From: an uncultured Eubacteriales bacterium
Lineage (GTDB): Bacteria; Bacillota; Clostridia; Oscillospirales; Acutalibacteraceae
DNA length: 64,000 nucleotides
Direction of reading: 5' to 3'
Assembly: GCA_900315785.1 (NCBI GenBank)
Contig: ONAL01000001.1
Span: 1-64,000 of the forward strand
How positions within the stretch are numbered: position 1 is the stretch's first letter; the number at the start of each line of letters is the position of its first letter. Below, in pieces: positions 50,545-60,023 of the stretch. Below the pieces are notes generated by a model. That model searched no databases and was not told the DNA's origin. It saw nothing but the letters and a program-made list of their open reading frames with translations. Both the position numbers and the translations under genes were made by a program.

Positions 50545-52526
50545 TGGATTCTCCCGAACTGTTTTTCAAGCTCATAACGGCTCATCACAACGCAGACGGG
50601 ACGTCCGTGAGGACAATAACGCAGCGTCGGGTCCTCGTCGAGCTTGTTTGCAATTTCCATAAGCTCCTCGCGTGTGCTGATGTTGCCGCCCTTTATGGCG
50701 CTTCGGCACGCGACGTTGTGGTAAATCCAGTCCATTCTCTCGCTGCGGATATCTGTTTTGTTCTGAGCAATATATGAAGCCATCTCGATAACCGAGCTCT
50801 CGACGTCGTCGAAATCAAGATACTGCGGTGCAGCTCTTACAATCAGAGCACCGTTTCCGAAGTCATCAACGTCAAAGGCACATTCGCGGAACATATCGAG
50901 ATTTGCGACAGCCGCTTCGTAATCGAGCTTGTTGAGAATAACGGTTACAGGGTGAAGCAGAAGCTGAGAAAAGCCCGCTCCCCTCTCTTTTTTGAGCTTT
51001 TCGTAAACCATTCGCTCGTGAGCCGCGTGCTTGTCGATGATTACGAGCTCCTTTTCGTTTTTCTCGACAATAATATATGTGTTGAACGCCTCGCCGACAA
51101 ATATAAGCTTGTTCTTGGGCTGTTCATACAAGGGCTCGGGTTCCTTTTTAGTCTGAACCTCGACAGGCTTTGCGGATTCAACCTTCTTTGGCTCCTCATA
51201 AACAATCTCTGTATCGACAGGCTCTGTAGCTTTGTTCTTTTCTATTGCCTTTGTAACATTCAAATCACGCCTTACAGCCTGCTTTGAGAAAACGTCAAAG
51301 GGGTTGAAATCATTGTCCGCCGCCTTTGCCATAAGCTCGTCTTTATCAGATGTAACAAACGGAATGTCAAGCTTTTCTATCGGATTAAGAGGCTTTGAAA
51401 CAGGCTTTGCAATAGGCTCGGGAGCTTTCTCGAAAACTTTGGGCTGAGCCACAAAGGGCTTTGGCTTGCGGATTTCGGAAAACGCGTCGTTCTTTACAGC
51501 GCCGTCAAAGGTGATTTCCTTACGCTCGTCGTTCTTGTTAAGGCTTGACTTGACAGCGTGATAAACCGCGTCAAAAATCGGACGTTCATTAATGAAACGA
51601 ACCTCAATCTTAGAGGGGTGAACGTTTACGTCGACCGATTCAAAAGGCACCTTGAGATGAAGTACACAAGCGGCGTATCTGCCGACCATAACGCTTCCCT
51701 TGCACGCTTCCTCAATCGCGGCGGAAGCGGTGCCTGAACGGACATAACGTCCGTTTATAAAGAAATTCTGCATACCGCGATTGGGACGGGCGTTAACGGG
51801 CTTTGAAACGTAGCCCTGAACCTTTATTCCGCCAAGCTCGTAGTTTACGGGGATAAGACCGTTTGCAAAATCTCTGCCGTACACGGAATAAATAGCGGAT
51901 TTTATCCTGTTGTCGCCCGAGGTTGACAGAACTCTTCTTCCGTCACGGATAAAGGTGATTGCGATTTCAGGGTGTGACAGAGCAATTTTATCGATGACGT
52001 TCGCCACAGCGTTGCCCTCTGCTCTGTCCTTTTTAAGAAACTTCATACGCGCGGGAATGTTGTAGAAAAGGTCACGCACGATGATTGTTGAGCCTACGGG
52101 ACAGCCTGCGTCGTCAAAGGAAACTTCCTCGCCGCCTTCGATTTCGTAGGATGTGCCGATTGTCTCGGATTTGTGACAGGTTATGAGCTGGAGCCTCGAG
52201 ACTGAGGAAATCGAAGCGAGCGCCTCTCCTCTGAAGCCGAGTGTAGCAATCCTGTCAAGGTCGTTTTCGATGTTTATTTTACTGGTAGCGTGCGGCAGAA
52301 ACGCAAGCTTTACGTCCTCACGCATAAAACCGCAGCCGTTATCGGTTACTCTCATATAGGTGATACCGCCGTTCTGAATCTCTACGGTTATGCTCGTAGC
52401 TCCTGCGTCTATTGAGTTTTCGATAAGCTCCTTAATCGCCGAAGCGGGTCGTTCTACAACCTCGCCTGCGGCTATGAGCTCGGCTACGTGCTTGTCCAGA
52501 ACATTAATAACACCCAATGATTTCAC
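50541..52526 (-). CDS. mutL: DNA mismatch repair protein MutL
   Basis: 661 residues. GHKL ATPase motifs: ELIENSIDAGA, DNGCGF, ATSKI and TLGFRGEAL. A Pro/Glu-rich linker (~340-470) leads to the C-terminal dimerisation/endonuclease domain with DKHAAHERMVYE, the DQHA(x)2E(x)4E-like metal site, and CPHGRPV. The intact motif implies an endonuclease MutL, expected in an organism without MutH. Starts four bases after mutS. Confidence 0.96.
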   Translation of the reverse strand: MKSLGVINVLDKHVAELIAAGEVVERPASAIKELIENSIDAGATSITVEIQNGGITYMRVTDNGCGFMREDVKLAFLPHATSKINIENDLDRIATLGFRGEALASISSVSRLQLITCHKSETIGTSYEIEGGEEVSFDDAGCPVGSTIIVRDLFYNIPARMKFLKKDRAEGNAVANVIDKIALSHPEIAITFIRDGRRVLSTSGDNRIKSAIYSVYGRDFANGLIPVNYELGGIKVQGYVSKPVNARPNRGMQNFFINGRYVRSGTASAAIEEACKGSVMVGRYAACVLHLKVPFESVDVNVHPSKIEVRFINERPIFDAVYHAVKSSLNKNDERKEITFDGAVKNDAFSEIRKPKPFVAQPKVFEKAPEPIAKPVSKPLNPIEKLDIPFVTSDKDELMAKAADNDFNPFDVFSKQAVRRDLNVTKAIEKNKATEPVDTEIVYEEPKKVESAKPVEVQTKKEPEPLYEQPKNKLIFVGEAFNTYIIVEKNEKELVIIDKHAAHERMVYEKLKKERGAGFSQLLLHPVTVILNKLDYEAAVANLDMFRECAFDVDDFGNGALIVRAAPQYLDFDDVESSVIEMASYIAQNKTDIRSERMDWIYHNVACRSAIKGGNISTREELMEIANKLDEDPTLRYCPHGRPVCVVMSRYELEKQFGRIQ

Positions 52527-52530
52527 CTCC

Positions 52531-55131
52531 TTATATCATATTCTTTAATTCGTAGAGTAAGTTTATCGCCTCAATCGGCGTAAGTGTGTTTACATCAACC
52601 TGTTTCAGCTTGTCGGCAACCGCAGAGTTGACCGACGGCATAAGGCTGAGCTGCATATCCTCTTCCTCTTGTCTGGGCTTTGCGACAGGCTGAATCGAGC
52701 TGTTGCCGCTCTCGAGGTCCTTAAGAATTTCCTTTGCCCTGTTAATGATATACTCAGGGAGACCCGCGAGCTTCGCAACCTCAATACCGTAGCTGTCGTC
52801 AGCTCCGCCCGGGACAATTCGTCTGAGGAAGGTTATATCGTCGCCGTGCTTCTTGACGGCTATGTTGAAGTTGTTTACTCCCTCTATAGTCTGCTCCATA
52901 ACGGTGAGCTCGTGATAGTGAGTCGCAAAGAGTGTTTTTGCGCCGAGCTTCTTCTTGTCAACGACATATTCGAGCACGGCTCTCGCTATGCTCATACCGT
53001 CAAAGGTTGAGGTGCCTCTGCCGATTTCGTCGAGAATAAGCAGTGACTTTGAGGTAGCGTTGGTGACGATGTGAGCGACCTCGCTCATCTCAACCATAAA
53101 GGTCGATTGACCCGAAGCCAAATCGTCGCTCGCGCCTACTCTGGTGAATATACTGTCCACAATGCCGATTTCTGCAGAGGACGCTGGAACAAAGGAACCA
53201 ATCTGCGCCATAAGCACAATTAAAGCAACCTGACGCATATATGTGGATTTACCCGCCATATTGGGACCTGTGATAATCGCCACGCGGTTTGCGGAACAGT
53301 TGAGGAAAACGTCGTTCGGAACAAACGGCGCGCCGTTTAAAAGCTGTTCAACCACAGGGTGACGGCTGTCCTTGAGGATAATGTTATCGGACAGGTTAAC
53401 ATCGGGACGTGAATAACGGTTATCGGAAGCCACATTCGCGAGAGAGTTGATAACGTCGAGCGACGCGACAGCGGAAGCTGTGTTCTGGATTCTCTCGAGG
53501 TTTTCGGCAACCTTCTTGCGAACCTCGTCAAAGAGCTTGAACTCGAGAGCAGTAGCCCTGTCCTTTGCGGAAAGGATTCTTGTTTCAAGGTCCTTGAGGT
53601 CCTGAGTTATGTATCGCTCGCAGTTTGTGAGCGTCTGTTTTCTGATGTAGGTATCGGGAACCATATCCTTGTAGGAGTTGGTTACCTCAATATAGTAGCC
53701 GAATACGCGGTTGTAGCCGACCCTGAGCTTTGGAATACCCGTAGCCTGACGCTGTTCCTCCTCAATCTTGGAGAGCAGTCCTGTGGAATCGTTCATATCG
53801 GAGCTGACAAGGTCGAGCTCCTCGTTGTAACCGCGCTTTATGATTCCGCCTTCCTTTACGGAGAACGGCGGGTCCTCGACAATAGCGTCGTCGATAAGCT
53901 TGTAGATATCCTCTAAGGTATCGAGGCGGCTGTTAATCTGATTGAGAAGCCGTGACTTCGGATTTGAAATAAGCTCTTTAATCGACGGAAGCTTTTCAAG
54001 CGCCGAAGCTAAGGAGCGGAGCTCTCTGCCGTTTGCAGTGCCGTAGACGATACGAGTCATAAGACGTTCGATATCTAGGATACCGACAAGCGCCGCGGTT
54101 AAGTCAAGACGCAGAACCGTGTCGTTCACAAGCTCCTCGACCGCGCTCTGACGGTTAATTATCCTCGTAACATCGAGAAGGGGCTTTTCAATCCAGCTTC
54201 TGAGAAGTCGCTTGCCCATTGAGGTCTTGGTCTTGTCAAGAACCCAGAGCAGTGAACCGCGCTTCTCCTTGTTTATCATTGTTTTTGTAAGCTCGAGGTT
54301 GCGTTGAGTGTTGAAGTCGAGCTTCATATACTGGCTTTCCTCGAACAGATTGATGTGAGAAATGCGCTCAAGACCTGTCTTTTGGGTATCCTTGAGGTAT
54401 GTAATGAGAGCGCCGAGAGCGCAGATGAGAATCTGCTTGTCCTCTACCTTTGAATAATCGTCCGCAAACTGAGTTTTAACGGTGTTGGAGCAGGTCAGAT
54501 AGGCAAAGTTTTCGTCGGGAAGCATTTCCACCGCAGCGGAAAGCCTTTCCTTGATGAAGGGAGCAAGTCCCTTGAGCATTACGATATCGCCGCCGATGAG
54601 GATTTCACGTGGATTGTAGCTTGAAAGCTGGGATTTAATCTTTTCCTCGTTGTTTCTGCTCTTGAATTCGGTAGCGTATAATTCTCCTGTGGAAATATCA
54701 CAGAAGCAAATCGCTATATTATTGCCCTCTGAATACAGACAGGAGATATAGTTGTTTCTGCTCTCGTCGAGCATACTGTTCTCAATGACGGTACCGGGAG
54801 TGACAACTCGGATGATATCACGCTTAACGATGTTCTTTGCCTTTGCGGGGTCCTCCATCTGTTCGCAGATAGCGACCTTGTAGCCCTTCTGGACAAGTCT
54901 TGCGATATAACCCTCACAGCTGTGATACGGAACGCCGCACATCGGAGCGCGTTCCTTGAGACCACAGTCACGTCCCGTCAGAGTGAGCTCGAGCTCTCTG
55001 GACGCAAGCTTTGCGTCGTCAAAAAACATCTCGTAAAAGTCTCCGAGACGGAAGAACAGAATACTATCCTTGTTTTCGTCTTTGATTTTAAGGTATTGCT
55101 GCATCATCGGGGATAACTTCTGCTCTGCCAT
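52531..55131 (-). CDS. mutS: DNA mismatch repair protein MutS
   Basis: 866 residues. Mismatch-binding N-domain with RLGDFYEMFFDDA (the F-x-E wedge) and a C-terminal ABC ATPase: Walker A ITGPNMAGKST, signature MVEMSEVAHI, Walker B LILDEIGRGTST, and GGADDSYGIEVAKLAGLP. Length is normal. Recognises mismatches and recruits MutL, encoded four bases downstream. Confidence 0.97.
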   Translation of the reverse strand: MAEQKLSPMMQQYLKIKDENKDSILFFRLGDFYEMFFDDAKLASRELELTLTGRDCGLKERAPMCGVPYHSCEGYIARLVQKGYKVAICEQMEDPAKAKNIVKRDIIRVVTPGTVIENSMLDESRNNYISCLYSEGNNIAICFCDISTGELYATEFKSRNNEEKIKSQLSSYNPREILIGGDIVMLKGLAPFIKERLSAAVEMLPDENFAYLTCSNTVKTQFADDYSKVEDKQILICALGALITYLKDTQKTGLERISHINLFEESQYMKLDFNTQRNLELTKTMINKEKRGSLLWVLDKTKTSMGKRLLRSWIEKPLLDVTRIINRQSAVEELVNDTVLRLDLTAALVGILDIERLMTRIVYGTANGRELRSLASALEKLPSIKELISNPKSRLLNQINSRLDTLEDIYKLIDDAIVEDPPFSVKEGGIIKRGYNEELDLVSSDMNDSTGLLSKIEEEQRQATGIPKLRVGYNRVFGYYIEVTNSYKDMVPDTYIRKQTLTNCERYITQDLKDLETRILSAKDRATALEFKLFDEVRKKVAENLERIQNTASAVASLDVINSLANVASDNRYSRPDVNLSDNIILKDSRHPVVEQLLNGAPFVPNDVFLNCSANRVAIITGPNMAGKSTYMRQVALIVLMAQIGSFVPASSAEIGIVDSIFTRVGASDDLASGQSTFMVEMSEVAHIVTNATSKSLLILDEIGRGTSTFDGMSIARAVLEYVVDKKKLGAKTLFATHYHELTVMEQTIEGVNNFNIAVKKHGDDITFLRRIVPGGADDSYGIEVAKLAGLPEYIINRAKEILKDLESGNSSIQPVAKPRQEEEDMQLSLMPSVNSAVADKLKQVDVNTLTPIEAINLLYELKNMI

Positions 55132-55162
55132 TATCTCACTCCTTCCTTAGTTTTTGTAAAAA

Positions 55163-55567
55163 TCAGCCGCAGCCGCCGCAGGTTGAGCAGCTGCCGGTGC
55201 AGGATTCTGTCATATCGGTAGTTTCGGGATCCTCGCCTGCGATGCAGTTCTGGAGAATTGTGAGAACTCTCGCTGTGAGCTGGTCAAAGCCCTGCTTTGC
55301 CTCGTTATAGGAAATCATATTTTCATTTGACATAATCTGAGCGTATACGCTCTGCATTTCGGAGTTGTACTTCTTGATTTTTTCGGGGTCCTTCTGAACC
55401 TTTGCGTTCTCCGTGTTTACGGAAAGGCGCTTAAGGTTGAACTCCTTGATAAGCTCCTGTAAGGTTTCGTCTGCGTCTGCTTTTTTCTCAGCCGCGTGAA
55501 GCTTTACGTAGTTTTCGTCTGCCTGAATGAGCTTTCCGAGCTCTCTTGTCATTTCGATTATATCCAT
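55163..55567 (-). CDS. YlbF-family regulator with Cys-rich C-terminal tail
   Basis: 134 residues. An all-helical YlbF/YmcA core (~1-108; ELGKLIQADENYVKLHAAEKKADAD at the start) is followed by a tail with four Cys in CTGSCSTCGGCG. In B. subtilis the related YlbF-YmcA-YaaT complex carries 4Fe-4S clusters and affects RNase Y and phosphorelay output. A C-terminal Cys cluster suggests metal or Fe-S binding here. Sits between miaB (Fe-S enzyme) and mutS in a unit of tRNA-modification and repair genes. Role not established in this organism. Confidence 0.85.
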   Translation of the reverse strand: MDIIEMTRELGKLIQADENYVKLHAAEKKADADETLQELIKEFNLKRLSVNTENAKVQKDPEKIKKYNSEMQSVYAQIMSNENMISYNEAKQGFDQLTARVLTILQNCIAGEDPETTDMTESCTGSCSTCGGCG

Positions 55568-55583
55568 AATTTACCTCTTTCTG

Positions 55584-56996
55584 TTAAACAATTTTACCTT
55601 TTAATATCCAGTTACCTGCCTTGGTAACCTCAACATTCTGGAATGTGCCGACAAGCTCAGGCGAGCCCTCGGCTTCTACGATTATGTTACCCGAGGTTCG
55701 GGCGTTGAGAATGTTTCCTTTGCCCTTTTCACCCTCGATTAATACCTTTTGAACGGTGCCGACCATTGAGGCGCAGCGCTTTGAGGCGATTTCCTCCTGA
55801 ACGCCAAGCAGCTCCTTGAACCATTTTGACTTCTCAGAGGCTGGAATAGGGTCGTCCATAGCGGCGGCGGGAGTTCCGACTCTGGGAGAATAGATGAACG
55901 TGAACAGCGAGGTGTACTCAACCTCTCTGATAAGCGACAGTGTTTCCTTGAAATCCTCGTAGGTCTCGCCCGGGAAGCCGACAATAACGTCGCTTGTGAG
56001 GCTCACATCGGGGATTTTTTCCTTGGCGTAGTTGATTATTTCAAGATACTTTTTGCGGTCGTAGTGGCGATTCATTGCCTTCAAAATCCTGTCTGAACCC
56101 GACTGGAACGGAAGGTGCAGATGCTTGCTGATATGCTTTGACTGAGCTATCGTGTCGATAAGCTCCTTGGTGCAATCCTTGGGGTGCGAGGTCATAAACC
56201 TCAGCCAGTAATCGCCGTCGATGTCGTCAATAGTCTTGATGAGCTCGGCAAAGCTTACGCCGTCCTTGAGGTTCTTTCCGTAGGAATTGACGTTCTGACC
56301 GAGAAGCGTTATATCTTTATAGCCCGAGCGAATCATCTGCTCGGCTTCGGATATGATGATATCCTTCTCACGACTGCGTTCTCTGCCTCTTACATACGGC
56401 ACAATGCAGTAGGTGCAGAAGTTGTTGCAGCCGTACATAATCGGAAGCCAGCCCTTGAAGGAGCCGTCACGTCTGAGAGGAATACCCTCGTGAACCATAT
56501 TGTCGTCGTTGTCTCTGAGATATACCCGCTTGGAGCCTGTGAGAGCCTTGTACAAAAGCTCGGGAAACAGATGAAGCGCGTGGGTTCCGAACACAAGACC
56601 GACATAAGGGAAGCTCTTGTACATTCTTTCTGCGATATGCTTCTGCTCCATCATACAGCCGCAAAGAGCTATGAGGGTGCGCGGGTACTTAGCCTTGAGA
56701 TTTTTCAAAGCTCCGACATTACCGAAAACTCTGTCCTCGGCGTGTTCTCTGACAGCGCAGGTGTTATAAAGGATAAAGTCAGCGTTGTCGGGCTTGTCCT
56801 CAAATTCAAAGCCAGCCTGTGAGAGCATACCCTTGATACGCTCGCCGTCTGCGACGTTCTGCTGACAGCCGTAGGTGTGGATATAAGCTATGGGCTTGTC
56901 CCCTCTTTTGCGGCTCTCCATAATCTCGTATATTAAATTCAGATATTCGCCTTGACTGCTGTCAAAATCTCGTAAAGTACCGAATTTTTCTGCCAA
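55584..56996 (-). CDS. miaB: tRNA-2-methylthio-N6-dimethylallyladenosine synthase MiaB
   Basis: A 470-residue methylthiotransferase. N-terminal UPF0004 Cys residues (YGCQQN, YNTCAV, LCGCM) bind the auxiliary cluster. Radical SAM C-x3-C-x2-C is in YGCNNFCTYCIVPYVRGRERS. A C-terminal TRAM domain closes the protein. It adds the 2-methylthio group to the base made by MiaA. TTG start at 56996, with AAGGAG nine bases upstream; no ATG fits. The promoter is 37-65 bases upstream. Confidence 0.96.
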   Translation of the reverse strand: MAEKFGTLRDFDSSQGEYLNLIYEIMESRKRGDKPIAYIHTYGCQQNVADGERIKGMLSQAGFEFEDKPDNADFILYNTCAVREHAEDRVFGNVGALKNLKAKYPRTLIALCGCMMEQKHIAERMYKSFPYVGLVFGTHALHLFPELLYKALTGSKRVYLRDNDDNMVHEGIPLRRDGSFKGWLPIMYGCNNFCTYCIVPYVRGRERSREKDIIISEAEQMIRSGYKDITLLGQNVNSYGKNLKDGVSFAELIKTIDDIDGDYWLRFMTSHPKDCTKELIDTIAQSKHISKHLHLPFQSGSDRILKAMNRHYDRKKYLEIINYAKEKIPDVSLTSDVIVGFPGETYEDFKETLSLIREVEYTSLFTFIYSPRVGTPAAAMDDPIPASEKSKWFKELLGVQEEIASKRCASMVGTVQKVLIEGEKGKGNILNARTSGNIIVEAEGSPELVGTFQNVEVTKAGNWILKGKIV

Positions 56997-57032
56997 GAGC
57001 TATTTCTCCTTTTACTAATCATTATCCAGAAA

Positions 57033-57061
57033 ATTATAGCACAAAACCTAAAGTATTACAA
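57033..57061 (-). promoter_or_regulatory. Promoter for miaB and downstream genes
   Basis: Minus-strand TTGTAA (57061-57056) and TATAAT (57038-57033) have 17-nt spacing. It serves the miaB-ylbF-mutS-mutL-miaA run. Confidence 0.6.
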
Positions 57062-57104
57062 TAGATTTTGCGCTATTTTTCCTATATTTTGTATGTTTTT
57101 AAAT

Positions 57105-57746
57105 TTATCTAACAATATCTGCGTATGTTGACGGAATATTACCGACAATAACCGTCTGGGCAATTTCGTAATCCGTGGAGAATTTACACTCGTCGTTGTA
57201 CTCTGCGCTGACGGTTATAATTTCAGTGTCTACGGTCAGAATGATGTGATGAATCGTCTGGTTTACGCCCGCGCTCTCAAACTTGCTTTTGAGCTTACAG
57301 TTGACGGAGCCTGTGAGCGCGAAGCTGATTTCCATCTGAGGTCCAAGGGTTGAGAGCATGGTTATGTCCGTAAAAGCGCCCAGGGGAAGCTTGAAGCGGT
57401 AGAGCTTTTCTTTGTCGAGCTCGTCTTGGATTCGGTTTGTTATTTCTGATTTAATTTTGTTTATTTTGACCGTGTTTGCGGAAATCGAACGCACTTCCCC
57501 GCCCTCGGAATACTTCACGTCCGCTAAATCGGAATAGCCGAGCTTGAGCTCGCTTTGCACCTCGTCGACAATTTTTGAAATAAGCTTTGTCGAGACTGTC
57601 TTTGACTGTTTTTTGACGCACTTTGCGGTAAACGGTATCGCCTGACTTTCAAACAGCACGACGATAAGGCACAGGATTATCGCAGAGATTAAGAGACACT
57701 TCTTAAGTTTTCTGAGTTTTGCAGAGCTTTTTGTTTTACACAGCAA
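57105..57746 (-). CDS. yunB: Sporulation protein YunB
   Basis: 213 residues. A basic N-terminus and one membrane helix (~18-36) are followed by a YunB-type region: NTVKINKIKSEITNRIQDEL, a Pro-rich LPLGAFTDITMLSTLGPQM (the family's 'iplGn..ll...Gp.i' signature), HHIILTVDTEI and QTVIVGNIPSTYADI. YunB is sigma-E dependent in B. subtilis and needed for normal spore formation. The only possible start is TTG at 57746. Its apparent ribosome site lies in the arm of the preceding terminator. Confidence 0.88.
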   Translation of the reverse strand: MLCKTKSSAKLRKLKKCLLISAIILCLIVVLFESQAIPFTAKCVKKQSKTVSTKLISKIVDEVQSELKLGYSDLADVKYSEGGEVRSISANTVKINKIKSEITNRIQDELDKEKLYRFKLPLGAFTDITMLSTLGPQMEISFALTGSVNCKLKSKFESAGVNQTIHHIILTVDTEIITVSAEYNDECKFSTDYEIAQTVIVGNIPSTYADIVR

Positions 57747-57780
57747 AAAAACACCCCTCGTTATACTATACGAGAGGTGT
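57745..57780 (-). terminator. Terminator of efp-CD1247 unit, overlapping the yunB start region
   Basis: Minus-strand stem (ACACC-TCTCG with CGAGG-GGTGT, one mismatch) with loop TATAGTATAA, followed by TTTTTT. The 3' arm GAGGGGTG is also the best ribosome site for yunB (six bases before TTG), and the loop holds a box like the one upstream of sigK and cwlJ. Confidence 0.75.
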
Positions 57781-57791
57781 TATTCTGTTAC

Positions 57792-58289
57792 TTATTCGGG
57801 GTTGCACATCGGGCAATCGGGATCGCCGCAGTCGCAAACCTCGTCGGCAAAAAGGCTTGTGAAATCAAACTCAAGCTCGTTGCCGCAGTTGGGGCAGTTA
57901 ATCTCGCCCTCAAGGAGTGTATCCTCGTCAACGACGATTTCAGCTCCGCAATCGGGACACTTGACCTCGTAGTCGGGGTTGTCCTCGTCAAAAAGCTCGT
58001 CTTCGTCATCGTCGTACTCGTCGTCGCCGTAAGCAAAGTCTTCCATGACGTTGGCTACAGCCTCGGCAAACTCGTCGAAGTCGCTCTCAAGCTCGGAAAC
58101 CTCGTCCTGAAGCTCTACAACAACATCGCTTACGTCGTCAACCTCGCACTCAACCTCGTTGAGCTCATCAGCCATATCGGAGACGAGAGCCAGAAGCTCG
58201 TTGATAACCTTAACCTCGGGCTTTGAATCGTCGAGGTTGAGACCCTCTGCCAAGCCTTTGATATAAGCGGCTTTTTCGTTAATAGTCAT
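57792..58289 (-). CDS. CD1247-type zinc-ribbon protein
   Basis: 165 residues. The N-terminal MTINEKAAYIKGLAEGLNLD and ELLALVSDMADELNEVE resemble the CD1247 N-terminal domain family. An acidic helical and Asp/Glu-rich linker (~60-105) leads to a Cys4 zinc ribbon (KCPDCGAE and NCPNCGNE) and a second Cys cluster near the end (CDCGDPDCPMC). Soluble and acidic. Function unknown. Lies ten bases after efp, an arrangement that suggests co-regulation with translation. Confidence 0.8.
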   Translation of the reverse strand: MTINEKAAYIKGLAEGLNLDDSKPEVKVINELLALVSDMADELNEVECEVDDVSDVVVELQDEVSELESDFDEFAEAVANVMEDFAYGDDEYDDDEDELFDEDNPDYEVKCPDCGAEIVVDEDTLLEGEINCPNCGNELEFDFTSLFADEVCDCGDPDCPMCNPE

Positions 58290-58298
58290 AAAATCACC

Positions 58299-58856
58299 TT
58301 ACGCTCTGCCGAGATACTCGCCTGTACGTGTATCAATCTGGATAACCTCGCCCTCGTTGATGAAGAGAGGAACCTTAACCTCAGCGCCTGTCTCTACAGT
58401 AGCGGGCTTTGTAGCGTTGGTAGCTGTGTTGCCTGCGAAACCGGGATCGGTCTTTGTAACCTCGAGCTCTACAAAGTTAGGCGGCTCTACGCCGAAAACA
58501 TTGCCCTTGTAGGAGAGAATTTTACAAACCATATTCTCCTTAACAAACTTGAAGTTATCGCCGAGAACGGAAGCATTGATGGGAAGCTGCTCCCATGTCT
58601 CTGTATCCATGAAGTAATAGAGCTCGCCGTCGTTGTAGCTGTACTCCATATCCTTTCTCTCAATGAAAGCTGTGGGATACTTATCGTTGGGGTTGAAAGT
58701 CTTTTCAACTACTGCGCCTGTAATAACATTTCTGATCTTTGTTCTTACAAAAGCCGCTCCCTTACCGGGCTTAACGTGCTGGAACTCGATGATGGAAACA
58801 ACCTGTCCGTCCATTTCGAAAGTTACGCCGTTTCTGAAATCACCTGCAGAAATCAT
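58299..58856 (-). CDS. efp: Elongation factor P
   Basis: 185 residues, three OB-fold domains. N-terminal [16 protein letters not shown]; the modified-residue loop KPGKGAAF has Lys where EF-P is often modified; the C-terminal [18 protein letters not shown] and RTGEYLGRA are the family's signatures. It relieves ribosome stalling at polyproline. Own strong promoter with AGGAGG. Followed by the CD1247-type gene and a terminator. Confidence 0.97.
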   Translation of the reverse strand: MISAGDFRNGVTFEMDGQVVSIIEFQHVKPGKGAAFVRTKIRNVITGAVVEKTFNPNDKYPTAFIERKDMEYSYNDGELYYFMDTETWEQLPINASVLGDNFKFVKENMVCKILSYKGNVFGVEPPNFVELEVTKTDPGFAGNTATNATKPATVETGAEVKVPLFINEGEVIQIDTRTGEYLGRA

Positions 58857-58908
58857 AATTTAACCTCCTAAAATTACATAATAATGACAATTATAATTCA
58901 TTACGTTT

Positions 58909-58937
58909 ATTATACATAAAACTATACCAAAATGCAA
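58909..58937 (-). promoter_or_regulatory. Promoter for efp
   Basis: Minus-strand TTGCAT (58937-58932) and TATAAT (58914-58909) have 17-nt spacing, about 53 bases before the efp ATG. Confidence 0.7.
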
Positions 58938-58940
58938 GTA

Positions 58941-60023
58941 TTATACAATAATTAGTTCTTTGGGCAGTGTGGCAAAGTTTCTGTAGCCGTTTTCCTTTAC
59001 CAGAACCATATCCTCAATTCTCACGCCGAACTTGCCCTCAAGATAGATTCCCGGCTCGACCGTGATGACCATATTTTCGGAAAGGATAGCCTCTCCCCTT
59101 GTGCTTACATAGGGTTCCTCGTGGATATATAGACCTACTCCGTGACCTGTGGAATGACCGAATTCCTTTCCGTAACCCGCTTCCGTGATGATATCGCGCG
59201 CAATTTTGTCGATATCAAACGCTTTTACTCCGACCTTTACAGCCTCGAGAGCAGTGGTCTGAGCCTTATAGACAATATTGTAAATCTCGCGCTGATAATC
59301 AGAGCAGGATTTCACGGCGACCGTTCGGGTCATATCGCTGTGATAGCCGTTGTAGAGAGCACCGATATCCATCGTGAAGAAGTCGCCCTCCGCGATTATT
59401 CCGTCGGACGGAACGCCGTGCGGCAGCGAGGTCTTTTTGCCTGTAATGGTGATAAGGTCAAAGGAGACGTGACTTGCGCCGTACTGCTTCATAAGGTATT
59501 CGAGCTCTAAAGCGACCTTTCTCTCGGTCACACCTGGCTTTACAAAGTTGAGAACCTCGGTATAAGCCTTTTCGGTAATGCGCTGAGCCTCGGCGATATA
59601 CTCGATTTCCTCCTCGCTCTTGATAAGTCTGAGGTTTGTTATCGCCTTGCTGAGAGCATTCTCGTTCATAATCTCGATACCGAATTGACTGAAATACTCA
59701 ACGTAGGAGTTGTATGCGCTCAGAGTCACATCTTCGTTTTCGATATAAAGAGCTTTTGCGCCGTGCTTGGTCATAAGCTCCTTGATATCCTCACGCAGAT
59801 TCCTGAACTCAAAAACCTTGCAACTCTTGCAGTTGTTGCGTGCGGTCTCGGAATAACGGAAGTCAACAAGCAGATAGACCTCGTCCTTGAAGAGCAGAAT
59901 CTTGCCCTCGCTGTTCCGGATTCCCGAGAAATAATAGACGTTGGTTTCGTTTGTGACTAACGCCGCCTGACTGTCCGAGGAAAGAATCCTTCTGAGACTG
60001 TTTATTCTCTGTTCCTGAATCAT
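58941..60023 (-). CDS. M24B-family aminopeptidase (Xaa-Pro peptidase type)
   Basis: 360 residues. An N-terminal creatinase-like domain (~1-125), then the pita-bread fold with metal ligands in MDIGALYNGYHSDMTR (Asp, Asp), GHSTGHGVGLYIHE (His), and VEPGIYLEG (Glu). It removes N-terminal residues before proline; Xaa-Pro activity is inferred by family. In the efp region, where proline-related genes often cluster. Overlaps aroQ by four bases. Confidence 0.93.
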   Translation of the reverse strand: MIQEQRINSLRRILSSDSQAALVTNETNVYYFSGIRNSEGKILLFKDEVYLLVDFRYSETARNNCKSCKVFEFRNLREDIKELMTKHGAKALYIENEDVTLSAYNSYVEYFSQFGIEIMNENALSKAITNLRLIKSEEEIEYIAEAQRITEKAYTEVLNFVKPGVTERKVALELEYLMKQYGASHVSFDLITITGKKTSLPHGVPSDGIIAEGDFFTMDIGALYNGYHSDMTRTVAVKSCSDYQREIYNIVYKAQTTALEAVKVGVKAFDIDKIARDIITEAGYGKEFGHSTGHGVGLYIHEEPYVSTRGEAILSENMVITVEPGIYLEGKFGVRIEDMVLVKENGYRNFATLPKELIIV

